Shown: piece after piece, positions 14,306 to 22,366 of the stretch | Layout: each line of letters starts with the position of its first letter | Position numbering within the stretch: the first letter of the stretch is position 1 | Source: an uncultured bacterium | Lineage (GTDB): Bacteria > Myxococcota_A > Polyangia > Polyangiales > Houyiibacteriaceae | Direction of reading: 5' to 3' | DNA length: 33,938 bases | NCBI GenBank assembly: GCA_938024995.1 | Contig: CALJDU010000118.1 | Coordinates: 1-33,938, forward strand | Made by a program: the position numbers and the translations under genes | The notes under the pieces: model-generated | What the model was told of the DNA's origin: nothing | What the model saw: the letters and a program-made list of their open reading frames with translations, nothing else | Database searches by the model: none

Positions 14306-16366
14306 TCACTCTGTGGTGACGCGGACGCTGTACTCCCCGATCGCTGCCGCGCCCGCCCAGGTCGAGGTCACGACCACGATCCGCTGACGGTTCGCCATGG
14401 TGATCGAAGGGATCCGGCTGAACTCGGTCGTCCCTTCGTCGTCGTCGAAGCCGATGCACATCGCCGCCGGGGAAGAGGCGTCGAACGAGGTGTCGTAGGC
14501 AAAGAGGTAGCCGTCGCCGAGCCAGGTGCCGAAGAGCTCAATCCGCTGCGTTGAGCCGGTTCGGTTGATGAGGGTCGCTTGCTCGTAATAGTGGTCCGCT
14601 GGTCCGGCGCCGCCTGCGCCGCAGCGATCGCGTCGGTCATACTGCCGGTCCGCGGTGGTCAGGTTGCCGACCAAGAAGAGCGACTCACCGGGCGCGGGGA
14701 TCGGCGTCAGGCACGTCTCGGAGTCGAGGTCACACGCTGGTCGGCTGCACACCGAGGGCTCGCCGGTGCAGACGAAGCCTTCTTCGGTCTCGCACGTCGC
14801 GCTGCAGCCATCGCCGCTTCGTCGCGCGCCGTCGTCGCACTCTTCCGTGCTCGCGACGCTCCCGTTGCCGCACTCGCGGGTGCACATCGACGGCTCGCCC
14901 ACGCAGCTGAAGCCCTCTTCCACCTGGCAGGCATCATCGCAGCCGTCGCCAGCCCGGGTGTTCCCGTCGTCGCAGGTCTCAAGGAACGCGTCGACCGTGC
15001 CACCGCCGCAGTGACGCCGACACGTCGACGGTGCGCCTTCGCAGACGTAGCCGGGCTCCAAGGTGCAGGTCGCGCTGCAGCCGTCACCCGGGGTCAGTCC
15101 GCCGTCGTCGCAGGCCTCGGCGCCGGTCACTTCACCATCGCCGCAGGTCCGCTCGCACACCGATGGCGAGCCGCTGCACTGGAAGCCGTCTTCCACGACG
15201 CACGCGTCGCAGCCATCGCCCGCGACCTCGTTCCCATCGTCGCAGCCCTCGCGTCCTTCGGTCGTCTCGTCTCCGCAGGTCGACTCAACGCACAAGACCT
15301 CAAGCTCGAGCTCAACGGCATCGCCTGCGCCCGCGCGGTCGTACGCCAAGAAGAAAAGCTCGCCCGCGCGAACATCAAAGGTGAGCCGCTCGTTCGCGTC
15401 GCTGCTCGTGCTTGACGCGAGGCACGTCTCACCGCTGCATTCACCCGACTCGCCGCTCAGCAAGAAGAGGTCGCGGTTGGGGCCGTCGCTCTTCACGGCG
15501 ACCGTGACCCTCGCGTCGCGCGCGTTGCGGAACGAGGCGACGCTCTCGCTGGCCGCGAAGGTACGCCGATCGCAGCTGTAGCTGTCGATCCGCGCGCGTC
15601 CGGAATCGGTCATCGTCAGGCGCGTGCCGCAGCTGAGGTTCGCCGCGACGTCAGGGCATGAGCCGCCGACACACGCGCCGTCTTCGCAGTCGGCCGCGCA
15701 GAGCGTTCGCTCCACTTCGACCAAGCACCCGGTGGCGTCTTCTTCGCAGGTCACCCGCGCGTCCCCGTCACAGAAGAGTTCGGCTTCGCAGGTGTCCGCG
15801 CAGCCTCCGCACGCCGCCGGTTCTCCGCCGCACGCTTCGCCGTCGGCGCAGCTCATGGTCGTCTCGGCGAGACAGCCGTTCGCGTCGAGCGCGCACATCA
15901 CGATCTCACCGCTCCCCGCGCAGGTCGCGCCCGGCTCATCACAGCGCGTGACGTCCGCGCAAGGATCGATGGCGCCCAAGCAGATGGCCGGTCCCTCGGC
16001 CGCGTCGCAGCCGTCCGCCCCACACTCCGTTCGGGTCTCGATGAGGCAGTCTCGTTCGTCGCGGTCGCAGACCACGAGGGAGGTGCCGTCACAGCTCCGC
16101 GAAGCGCTCGGACACTCATCGCAGGAAGAGACGCAGCTCCCCTCGAGGCAACCGCCGCTGCATGTCTCACGGGTCTCGACCAAGCAGCCGCTCGCGCCGA
16201 GGCGACAAGACACGACCGTCTCTCCCTCGCAGCGGTCACCGAAGGTGCACTCGTCTGTGCATGTGTCGAGCGACACGTCGGTCGCGCCGGTGTCGTCGTC
16301 GCCGCAGCCGAGCGCGACGAGCGAGAAGGACATCGTGAGGAGACAGAGAGCGAGAGCGCGGGTCAT
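14306..16366 (-). CDS. Large lipoprotein with Myxococcus Cys-rich repeats (68 Cys)
   Basis: A 686-aa lipoprotein (signal MTRALALCLLTMSFSLVALGC). I count 68 cysteines. Residues about 35-225 hold four imperfect repeats of the form C.G...V.C.....GCL.E.....C. A PPC-like beta domain without cysteine pairs follows (about 240-350). Then come four copies of the repeat CDDG....GDGC...C..E.GF.C.G.PS.C (about 355-530), the Myxococcus Cys-rich repeat known from surface proteins of this group. A further beta-rich domain (about 545-686) closes the protein. Likely surface-exposed; function unknown. AAGGA lies 7 nt before the ATG. Its ATGA start overlaps the stop of the thioredoxin-like gene by 4 nt, so the two are coupled. 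Confidence 0.9.
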   Translation of the reverse strand: MTRALALCLLTMSFSLVALGCGDDDTGATDVSLDTCTDECTFGDRCEGETVVSCRLGASGCLVETRETCSGGCLEGSCVSSCDECPSASRSCDGTSLVVCDRDERDCLIETRTECGADGCDAAEGPAICLGAIDPCADVTRCDEPGATCAGSGEIVMCALDANGCLAETTMSCADGEACGGEPAACGGCADTCEAELFCDGDARVTCEEDATGCLVEVERTLCAADCEDGACVGGSCPDVAANLSCGTRLTMTDSGRARIDSYSCDRRTFAASESVASFRNARDARVTVAVKSDGPNRDLFLLSGESGECSGETCLASSTSSDANERLTFDVRAGELFFLAYDRAGAGDAVELELEVLCVESTCGDETTEGREGCDDGNEVAGDGCDACVVEDGFQCSGSPSVCERTCGDGEVTGAEACDDGGLTPGDGCSATCTLEPGYVCEGAPSTCRRHCGGGTVDAFLETCDDGNTRAGDGCDDACQVEEGFSCVGEPSMCTRECGNGSVASTEECDDGARRSGDGCSATCETEEGFVCTGEPSVCSRPACDLDSETCLTPIPAPGESLFLVGNLTTADRQYDRRDRCGAGGAGPADHYYEQATLINRTGSTQRIELFGTWLGDGYLFAYDTSFDASSPAAMCIGFDDDEGTTEFSRIPSITMANRQRIVVVTSTWAGAAAIGEYSVRVTTE

Positions 16367-17169
16367 AGAGGTCCTTCGTGTGCCTGGAGCGCTTCGCTCA
16401 TGTAGACGAGCAGATCACGGGCGTCGATCATGCCCGTGACGTCACCGCGCAGCCGGCTGCCGTCCGCTCGCATAAAGATAAGATGAGGAACACCGTCGAC
16501 CTCGTGTGTCTGCGCCGCTTGTCGCGCGGGGGTGTCACCGGTCGCGGTGAGGTCAAGGGAGACGCGGGAGAACGCACGCGAGGCTTGGAGAACGCGCGGG
16601 TTCGCGAACGTGGTCTGGTCCATGTCGCGACACGCCGTTGCCCACTCGGCGCAGAAGATCAACATGATCGGATCGTCGCTCGCGGTCGCTTCGGCGAGCG
16701 TCTGGTTCCACTCAATGCTGGGCCGCCGCGGGACCGTCTTGACCGGCTCACGGGTGACCGTTCGTTCGGCGCGCTGATGGGACTGCGGAACCTCTGGAAG
16801 ATCCGCGAGCTTGTTCATCGCCGAGCGGTAGAGGATGTAGGTGCCGAGCGCCGAGAGAAGACAGATGACCAAGCACCCCCATCCAGCGATGGTGCGATCA
16901 CGCTCGGACGGCGGGTCGTACTCTTCTTCGTCGTCTTCGTTGTCTTCGCCCTCTTCGGCGTCGTCGCTTTCCTCAGCGTCTTCGTCGTCTTCGGCGTCTT
17001 CGTCGCGTTCTTCAGCATCCCGGTGGCCTTCGTTCGCGTCTTCACCTTCGGCGGCGCCCTCACCTTCAGCGATGTCTTCGCTTTCGGAAGCGTCGGAAGG
17101 CTCCTGCTCGGAATTCGCTACGTCATCCCCATCTGCGTCGCTTGGCACCTGGGCATACTCGCGACACAT
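16363..17169 (-). CDS. Membrane-anchored thioredoxin-fold protein with AxxC site and acidic tail
   Basis: A 268-aa single-pass protein. Residues 10-85 are an extremely acidic Asp/Glu-rich tract, residues about 95-115 form one membrane helix, and residues about 150-265 are a thioredoxin-like domain resembling the C-terminal domain of DsbD (FCAEWATACRDM, then FANPRVLQ, and the cis-Pro in DGVPHLIFMRADG). In DsbD the site is CxxC; here position 177 is Ala, leaving Cys180, with an extra Cys173. It may therefore work by a single-cysteine (isomerase or glutaredoxin-like) route, or be a non-catalytic binder. The gene is translationally coupled (ATGA) to the 68-Cys lipoprotein, which suggests a role in its folding; that is inference. 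ATG 17169 is chosen; a TTG at 17190 behind a GGGAG is an alternative. Confidence 0.83.
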   Translation of the reverse strand: MCREYAQVPSDADGDDVANSEQEPSDASESEDIAEGEGAAEGEDANEGHRDAEERDEDAEDDEDAEESDDAEEGEDNEDDEEEYDPPSERDRTIAGWGCLVICLLSALGTYILYRSAMNKLADLPEVPQSHQRAERTVTREPVKTVPRRPSIEWNQTLAEATASDDPIMLIFCAEWATACRDMDQTTFANPRVLQASRAFSRVSLDLTATGDTPARQAAQTHEVDGVPHLIFMRADGSRLRGDVTGMIDARDLLVYMSEALQAHEGPL

Positions 17170-17340
17170 GCCTCGCGCGGTCAACCACAACGAAGCGACT
17201 CCCGTTGACCTCCCAGTTTCAACGTTCCAGCGCCATCATCCCCGGTTCATCCGATGGCGCGTGAGAGGCCTCAACCCACCGCGGCACAAACTAGGAAATC
17301 CCCAAGATGCATGACTACGCTGCGCGCTGAGGAGGTCTCG

Positions 17341-18345
17341 ATGAAACAAGCACTCTTGAGCATCATCATCGCCGCGTTGTGCACGACGACGGCAAGCGCG
17401 CAGGACGAATGGACGGGTCAACCCGGATCCGAACCCGCGCCGCAACAACAAGGCAACTCCGGCTACGGTGATGGGGGCTATCAGCAGCAGCCGCAGCAGC
17501 AATACCAGCAGCAGCCGCAGGGTTACCAGCAGCAACAAGGTCAGTACGGCGCGCCGCAGCAGCCGCCGCCCAACCAGTACGGCCAGGTGCAGGCTCCCGA
17601 GCCCGTCTCGAACCAGGTCGCGCGTCAGTACACGCAGCGCGGCATCACGCTCCCGAAGATGACGCTTCGCGGAACGCTCGGTTTCTACGTGCTCCGCCTC
17701 AGCATCGCGGGCTTAAGCTCGACGGCCGTCGGCGCGGATATCGGCGGCGGCTTCGGCATCACGGACGACCTCGAGGTCGGCGTGGATCGCCAGCGCATGA
17801 TCAACGAGAACACCGGCATCGCGACTGGTTTGCTCCCGCTGCAGTTCTCGCCCGACTTCGCGTTCGGCAACCTTCAGGTGTACGGACGCTACCGTTTCCT
17901 GAACACCGAGACCGTTCAGCTCGGCGCGGACCTCGAGGTGAGCGTCCCGACCCGCAGCGGTCGCGTCTTCGGAGTCGGCATCGGCGTGCCCGTTCGCTTC
18001 AACTTCGGATCGCTCGCGCTCGATCTCTTCCCGCGCTTCGTCATTGGGTTCGCGAGTGGCAACACCGACACCGCGCTCAGCATGCCGATCAACTTCTCGT
18101 TCGGGATTGGCGAGGCGATGTACGCGGGGCTGATCACGGGCTTCACCACTGACTTCGACGGCGTCAGCGTTCCGCTCGGCGTACGCTTCGGTTACACGCT
18201 CGAGCTCGCGGGCGGCGCCGGAAAGCTCGACCTCGAGCCCGCGCTCGTCTTCCCGTCGGCGATCGTGTCCGGCAACGGCTCCACCGACACGTTCTTCGAG
18301 CTCTTCCAGATCAACGTGAACGCGCGCTTCCACTACGGCCTCTAG
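17341..18345 (+). CDS. Outer-membrane beta-barrel protein with Gln-rich linker
   Basis: A 334-aa protein with a clear signal peptide (MKQALLSIIIAALCTTTASA, cleavage before QDEW). Residues about 22-90 are a low-complexity Gln/Pro/Gly/Tyr linker. From about 100 (QRGITLPKMTLRG) to the C-terminus come alternating amphipathic strands with Gly and aromatic residues, ending in aromatic-rich NVNARFHYGL, as expected for an outer-membrane barrel. The gene at 18509 is a paralogue sharing ITLP..LR, IGGGFGITDDLEVG versus SGVAFGVTDSIEIG, and a VPVRFNFGSLALDL block. No named family is recognised. GAGGAGG 6 nt before ATG 17341 fixes the start; the upstream extension to 17254 has no signal. A terminator follows at 18365. 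Confidence 0.83.
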   Translation: MKQALLSIIIAALCTTTASAQDEWTGQPGSEPAPQQQGNSGYGDGGYQQQPQQQYQQQPQGYQQQQGQYGAPQQPPPNQYGQVQAPEPVSNQVARQYTQRGITLPKMTLRGTLGFYVLRLSIAGLSSTAVGADIGGGFGITDDLEVGVDRQRMINENTGIATGLLPLQFSPDFAFGNLQVYGRYRFLNTETVQLGADLEVSVPTRSGRVFGVGIGVPVRFNFGSLALDLFPRFVIGFASGNTDTALSMPINFSFGIGEAMYAGLITGFTTDFDGVSVPLGVRFGYTLELAGGAGKLDLEPALVFPSAIVSGNGSTDTFFELFQINVNARFHYGL

Positions 18346-18364
18346 CGCACCCGACCAAAGCGAT

Positions 18365-18404
18365 TGGGGGCCGTTGGCGACATGCTGACGGCCTCTTTTC
18401 TTTC
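18365..18404 (+). terminator. Intrinsic terminator of the barrel protein gene
   Basis: GGGCCGT arm (18368-18375 region), loop TGGCGACATGCTG, ACGGCC arm, then TCTTTTCTTTCC. It starts about 20 nt after the stop. A second small hairpin CGTCT-GTTTCG-AGACG (18405-18420) follows at once, resembling the repeat head seen after the protease terminator. Confidence 0.8.
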
Positions 18405-18420
18405 CGTCTGTTTCGAGACG
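18405..18420 (+). repeat. Small hairpin resembling the repeat head (CGTCT-GTTTCG-AGACG)
   Basis: A 5-bp stem around GTTTCG directly follows the terminator, as AGGGTCT-TTTTCG-AGACCCT does after the protease terminator at 9368. The GCTTCGCG core of the dispersed repeat is absent. It may be a minimal member of the same element family or chance. Confidence 0.35.
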
Positions 18421-18508
18421 TACCGACCGAGGCGCAAATCAGGTCGGTGCACAAACAGCGCGCTCGAAGCACGCGTGCGATCGGTTCGACGAACGATATG
18501 CTCCAGCC

Positions 18509-19369
18509 ATGACGCGCGCTGGAACGCACTGGTCTCTGCTCTTGTTGCTGCTCCTCGCAGCGGTAGCGTCGCGGTCCAGCACCGCGAGCGCTCAGGAGAC
18601 CGCGCCCGCGGGTCGAACGGGCGAGCTGATCGAGCGCTACGACGACCGATCGATCACGCTGCCGCGGCTCGCGCTGCGGGTGGAGGCCAGCTTCTGGATC
18701 CGTCACACACGCGGCAATGACGACACGTTCATCGGTCTCGACTCGGGCGTCGCGTTCGGTGTTACGGACAGCATCGAGATCGGGCTGGCCCGCCAGCGCG
18801 TCGGCATGGAGCACACGTACCAGTCCTTTGGGTTGGTGCCGCTCTTGCTCACGCCGCGTTTCCAGTTCGGTGACATCCCGCTCTACGCGCGGTTCCGTTT
18901 TCTTCAGAAACGTTGGGTGGAGATCGGCGCGGAGGTGTTGTTTGAGATCCCCGTGCGGACGTTCTTCGGTGCGTCTCTGGGGATGCCCGTTCGCTTCCGC
19001 TTCTCGTCCTTCGCGGTCGACCTCCAGCCTTCCTTCCGGCTCGTCTTCTTGGACGACGACGGCGGTCCTGGGCGCGCGACGCGACCAGAGTTCCGGATGC
19101 CGGTCAGCATCTCGTTCAACCTCACCGACGACTTCTACCTTGGCGTGATCACCGGCTTCGGCTGGGTTGATTTCGATGACGACGGTTTCCAGATGCCGTT
19201 TGGGCTCCGCGCTGGCTTCACGCTCCCCGTCGGAGAGCGCGCGATGATCGATCTCGAGCCGTCGTTCATGCTCACCCGACTTATCGACAGTGGGCGCGGC
19301 GATGTGCTCAACGGGCGCTCGTGGGCGGTGACGTTCAACGCGCGTCTCTACTTCGGTTTCGCGCGCTAG
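18509..19369 (+). CDS. Outer-membrane beta-barrel protein (paralogue of 17341-18345)
   Basis: A 286-aa protein with a leucine-rich signal (MTRAGTHWSLLLLLLLAAVA, cleaved near SAQ). It lacks the long Gln-rich linker of its paralogue but keeps the block RSITLPRLALR just after the signal, then amphipathic strands ending in ARLYFGFAR. Shared blocks include GVTDSIEIG, LVPLLLTPRFQFGDIPLYARFRF, SLGMPVRFRFSSFAVDLQP and MPVSISFNLTDDFYLGVITGF. A porin-like or assembly role in the outer membrane is possible but not shown. It is convergent with the kinase gene, whose 3' end starts 18 nt away; a small perfect palindrome ACCCGCGGGT (19375-19384) lies between them. Confidence 0.82.
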   Translation: MTRAGTHWSLLLLLLLAAVASRSSTASAQETAPAGRTGELIERYDDRSITLPRLALRVEASFWIRHTRGNDDTFIGLDSGVAFGVTDSIEIGLARQRVGMEHTYQSFGLVPLLLTPRFQFGDIPLYARFRFLQKRWVEIGAEVLFEIPVRTFFGASLGMPVRFRFSSFAVDLQPSFRLVFLDDDGGPGRATRPEFRMPVSISFNLTDDFYLGVITGFGWVDFDDDGFQMPFGLRAGFTLPVGERAMIDLEPSFMLTRLIDSGRGDVLNGRSWAVTFNARLYFGFAR

Positions 19370-19387
19370 CGAAGACCCGCGGGTGGC

Positions 19388-22366
19388 TTACTGCCAGCTG
19401 TCGCCTGTGGTGTAGACGGGACCCGAGCCCCCCTGAAAGCGTCGCGGCGCTTGGATGCCCTCGCTCATCGACGGTTCGCGAGCAGTCTCGGTTGTCATGG
19501 TCGGCGTCATCGCGGTGTCGGTGTTCGCGGTGTCGGTGTTCGCGGTCATTGCGTTCGTCACCGTCATCGTCGTCTCGACCACTTCCATCATCGGGGTCGG
19601 CGTGGCGTCCATCGTCGCGCTCTCCCTTCGCGTACCGCGCATCTCCGTTCGGCTCCGACGTGGCGCGACCGGTTCTCGACGGTTGACCGCATCAGCCGGT
19701 TCCGCCTCCCCTTGGTTCAGGCGATCGATCTTCGCGACAAGCTCCTCATCGTTTAAACGGATCGCGATCTCGCGTGCACGTGTCGTGGACACCCGCGCCG
19801 CAAACTCTTGCTCGAGCCCCTGCTGCGCGATCGCCAACGCATAGAGGGCCTCGGCGGCGCGATGACTCCGCGTTCCGAATCGCGCTTCATCGGCCGGCAG
19901 CACGCGTTCGAGCAGCGCTTGCGCTTCCGAAAAGCGCCGCTCTTGATTGGCGAGGAGCGCGAGGTTGAAACGAACCAACGAGGCGTCAGCGTGCCCCGCG
20001 CTCTCATACGTCGCCAGCGCGCGCTCGAAGGCCTCCCGCGAACGGTCGGGGTCACGCTGCATGAAAAAGAGCCCAAGCGAGTTGTCCGTGCGCGCGACCT
20101 CCGGATGATCCCCGAGCGCGTCGCGCTTGATCTGCCGCGCTTCGCGGTAGGCGCGCTCCGCCTCATCAAAACGACCGAGGAGCCGGAGCACCCCCGCTTC
20201 GTTGTGCAGATGGACGCCGATCCGTGGGTGGCTACGCCCGAGCACCTGGGTGTCGATCGCGCGAGCCTCGCGATGAGAGGCGAGCGCGGCGCCCGCGTTC
20301 CCTTCAGCGCGCGCGAGGTTGCCGAGGTTGGTGTGCACGGCGGCGAGCAAAGGGTGCGCTTCGCCAAAGAGAGCGGTTCGGAGATCGCGCGCTTCTTCGA
20401 AATCTTGGCGCGCGTCCGCGAAGCGCCCGGCGTTCAACGCGACCAGTCCGCGGCGGTTCTTCAGAGAGGCGCTCAGTCCGCGCGGGTTTCCGAGGTTCGT
20501 GATCGCCGCTTCCGCGTGACGAAGGTGCTCGCTCGCTTCGTCGTGACGGCCGCGCTCTCCGGCGATCCGGACGCGATCAAGCCAGCCCCGTGCGACGCCT
20601 TCCTCATCTCCGATCGAGGTCGCGACCAGCAGCGCGTCCATGACCGCGCGCTCCGCTTTGGGGAAGTCCGCGCGCGCGAGGGCGAGCTCGGCTTCGAGTC
20701 GCGAGACGGTCGCGGTCAACGGCGGGAACGCGAGGAGCGCGGCTTGCGCGGCGAGCGCCCGCTGCTCTTCGTCGTCGCGCGAGGTCGGGGCGCGTGTCAT
20801 CAGGCGAACGGCGAGCTCGTCTGCGCGCGCTTGCACCTCGCGGACCTCTTCTGCGCCACGCATTGGCAACACGAAGGACTCCGCGAGCCACTCGTCATCC
20901 TCGCAGACCGCGATCGATGGAAGCGTCTCGAGCGAACCGAGCGCCGAGCCGAGCGCGTTGGTCTCGAGTGAGGCGAGGGAGCGCGCGGTCGTCTCCATCG
21001 CGTCGCGTCGATCATCGAGGCACGCCATCCGGCGATCGGTGAGCTCGTCGGATCGCTCGCCGCGTTCGCCGGCGCGACACGCCGCGACTCGCGCCGTCGA
21101 GACGCGCTCGGCGTAGGCGTCCAGCGGGGTCAACACCAAAGGGGAAAGCCCGACGTTCACGGTCTCCGCGAGGCGGGCGCGGGCCGACGAGAAGCGCTCG
21201 CTGGGTTCGGCAAGCGACGCGCACCGGTCTTGTTCGGCGTCCCGCGAAGTGAGCGCGATCGCAACCAGCGCGACCGCCACGGCGATGGCGACCAGACCGA
21301 TGGTCCCGCGCCTCGAAGGCCGAGGAGAGATCGCGTCGAGCAGCTCGCTCAGGGTCGGGAAGCGCGCGCGGGGATCTTCGCTCAAAGCGCGCGCGAGGGG
21401 AGCGCGCAAGCGACGAGGGAGCGCGCCAAGCAGAGGCCCCGCCGAGATCGCGTCGCGAAGCGCGGGCAATGTCGTTCCCGCGAAGGGGCGAGAGCCGGTC
21501 AGCGCTTCGGCCAGCGCGACCGCGAACGCGAACTGATCCGAGGCCTGGGTGGCGCGCGCACCGTCGAGCTGCTCCGGCGCCATATAGGCTGGCGTCCCGA
21601 GGAGCGCTCCTGTGCGGGTCAGGCTGAGCTCGCCGCGGTCGTCGCTGGGGCTCGGGCTTTCGGCTCGTGACGACGCAGCGCCGTCTCGGGTCAGTCCCGC
21701 GAGACCGAAGTCCGTGACTTTGGCCCGTCCACCTGCGTCGAGCAGGACGTTGTCGGGCTTGAAGTCGCGATGGACCAGACCGGCGTCGTGCGCCGCGCGA
21801 AGCCCCGCTCCTGCTTCGAGGAATCGCTTGAGGATCGCTTCTTCATCACGCGGCTCAGCGAGCCATTCGCGAAGGGTCCCCGACGGCGCGAGCTCCATCG
21901 CGATGAAGAGCGCGTCCTCTCCGCTCGGCAAGGTCAGGGCGCCGACGTCGTAGACCGTAATCACGTGCTCGTGCTTGAGCTTCGCCATGGCTTGGCCTTC
22001 GCGGGCGAGCCTCCGCGGATCGCCCGCGTTGCGCATGACCTTCAACGCGACCTCACGCTCCAGCTGGGGATCGCGCGCGAGGTAGACCACGCCCATCGCG
22101 CCCTGCCCAAGAGGTTCCTCGACGATATAACGTCCCAACGGGTCTCCGCGCGTCAGGGAGACCGGGTCACGCGCGGACTCGTCGGCGTGGGTATGGGCGA
22201 CCGCGCTGACGAGCTCGCGGCACGACACACACGAGTCGAGATGCGCGTCGACGCTGGCGAGGCGCTCTTCGTCGAGCGAGCCCTCGACGAACGCGACCAA
22301 CATCAAGTCGTCGAGGCAGCCGCCGTCCGCCAGCTCTTGTCCTGCAATGTTATCGTCGAGGCCCAT
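19388..22366 (-). CDS. Zinc-finger Ser/Thr protein kinase with membrane helix and TPR region
   Basis: A 992-aa kinase. Residues about 18-60 form an anti-sigma-like zinc-finger (zf-HC2/ZAS) with His42-x3-Cys46-x2-Cys49. The kinase domain (about 80-350) has GQGAMGVV, Lys109 in VALKV, HRDFKPDN (199-206), DFG (219-221) and APEQ, so all catalytic residues are present. One membrane helix lies at about 355-374. Residues about 550-870 hold TPR-like repeats (for example AVHTNLGNLARAEGNAGAALA, GVHLHNEAGVLRLLGRFDEAE). The C-terminus is a Thr/Met/Ala-rich tail with a tandem 15-nt repeat. Its start codon overlaps that of the divergent sigma factor, implying joint control. No ribosome-binding site is seen before 22366; a start at Met22 (22303) would still keep His42 and the cysteines. 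Confidence 0.9.
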   Translation of the reverse strand: MGLDDNIAGQELADGGCLDDLMLVAFVEGSLDEERLASVDAHLDSCVSCRELVSAVAHTHADESARDPVSLTRGDPLGRYIVEEPLGQGAMGVVYLARDPQLEREVALKVMRNAGDPRRLAREGQAMAKLKHEHVITVYDVGALTLPSGEDALFIAMELAPSGTLREWLAEPRDEEAILKRFLEAGAGLRAAHDAGLVHRDFKPDNVLLDAGGRAKVTDFGLAGLTRDGAASSRAESPSPSDDRGELSLTRTGALLGTPAYMAPEQLDGARATQASDQFAFAVALAEALTGSRPFAGTTLPALRDAISAGPLLGALPRRLRAPLARALSEDPRARFPTLSELLDAISPRPSRRGTIGLVAIAVAVALVAIALTSRDAEQDRCASLAEPSERFSSARARLAETVNVGLSPLVLTPLDAYAERVSTARVAACRAGERGERSDELTDRRMACLDDRRDAMETTARSLASLETNALGSALGSLETLPSIAVCEDDEWLAESFVLPMRGAEEVREVQARADELAVRLMTRAPTSRDDEEQRALAAQAALLAFPPLTATVSRLEAELALARADFPKAERAVMDALLVATSIGDEEGVARGWLDRVRIAGERGRHDEASEHLRHAEAAITNLGNPRGLSASLKNRRGLVALNAGRFADARQDFEEARDLRTALFGEAHPLLAAVHTNLGNLARAEGNAGAALASHREARAIDTQVLGRSHPRIGVHLHNEAGVLRLLGRFDEAERAYREARQIKRDALGDHPEVARTDNSLGLFFMQRDPDRSREAFERALATYESAGHADASLVRFNLALLANQERRFSEAQALLERVLPADEARFGTRSHRAAEALYALAIAQQGLEQEFAARVSTTRAREIAIRLNDEELVAKIDRLNQGEAEPADAVNRREPVAPRRSRTEMRGTRRESATMDATPTPMMEVVETTMTVTNAMTANTDTANTDTAMTPTMTTETAREPSMSEGIQAPRRFQGGSGPVYTTGDSWQ
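19511..19540. repeat. Tandem 15-nt repeat in the kinase tail
   Basis: CGCGGTGTCGGTGTT occurs twice head to tail (19511-19525 and 19526-19540), followed by CGCGGT. On the minus strand it encodes ANTDT units. It lies in the low-complexity C-terminal tail, so it could vary in copy number without affecting the kinase domain. Confidence 0.7.

Noticed and set aside
19808..20971. A 387-residue plus-strand open frame
   Set aside because: It lies opposite the TPR part of the kinase; shadow composition.
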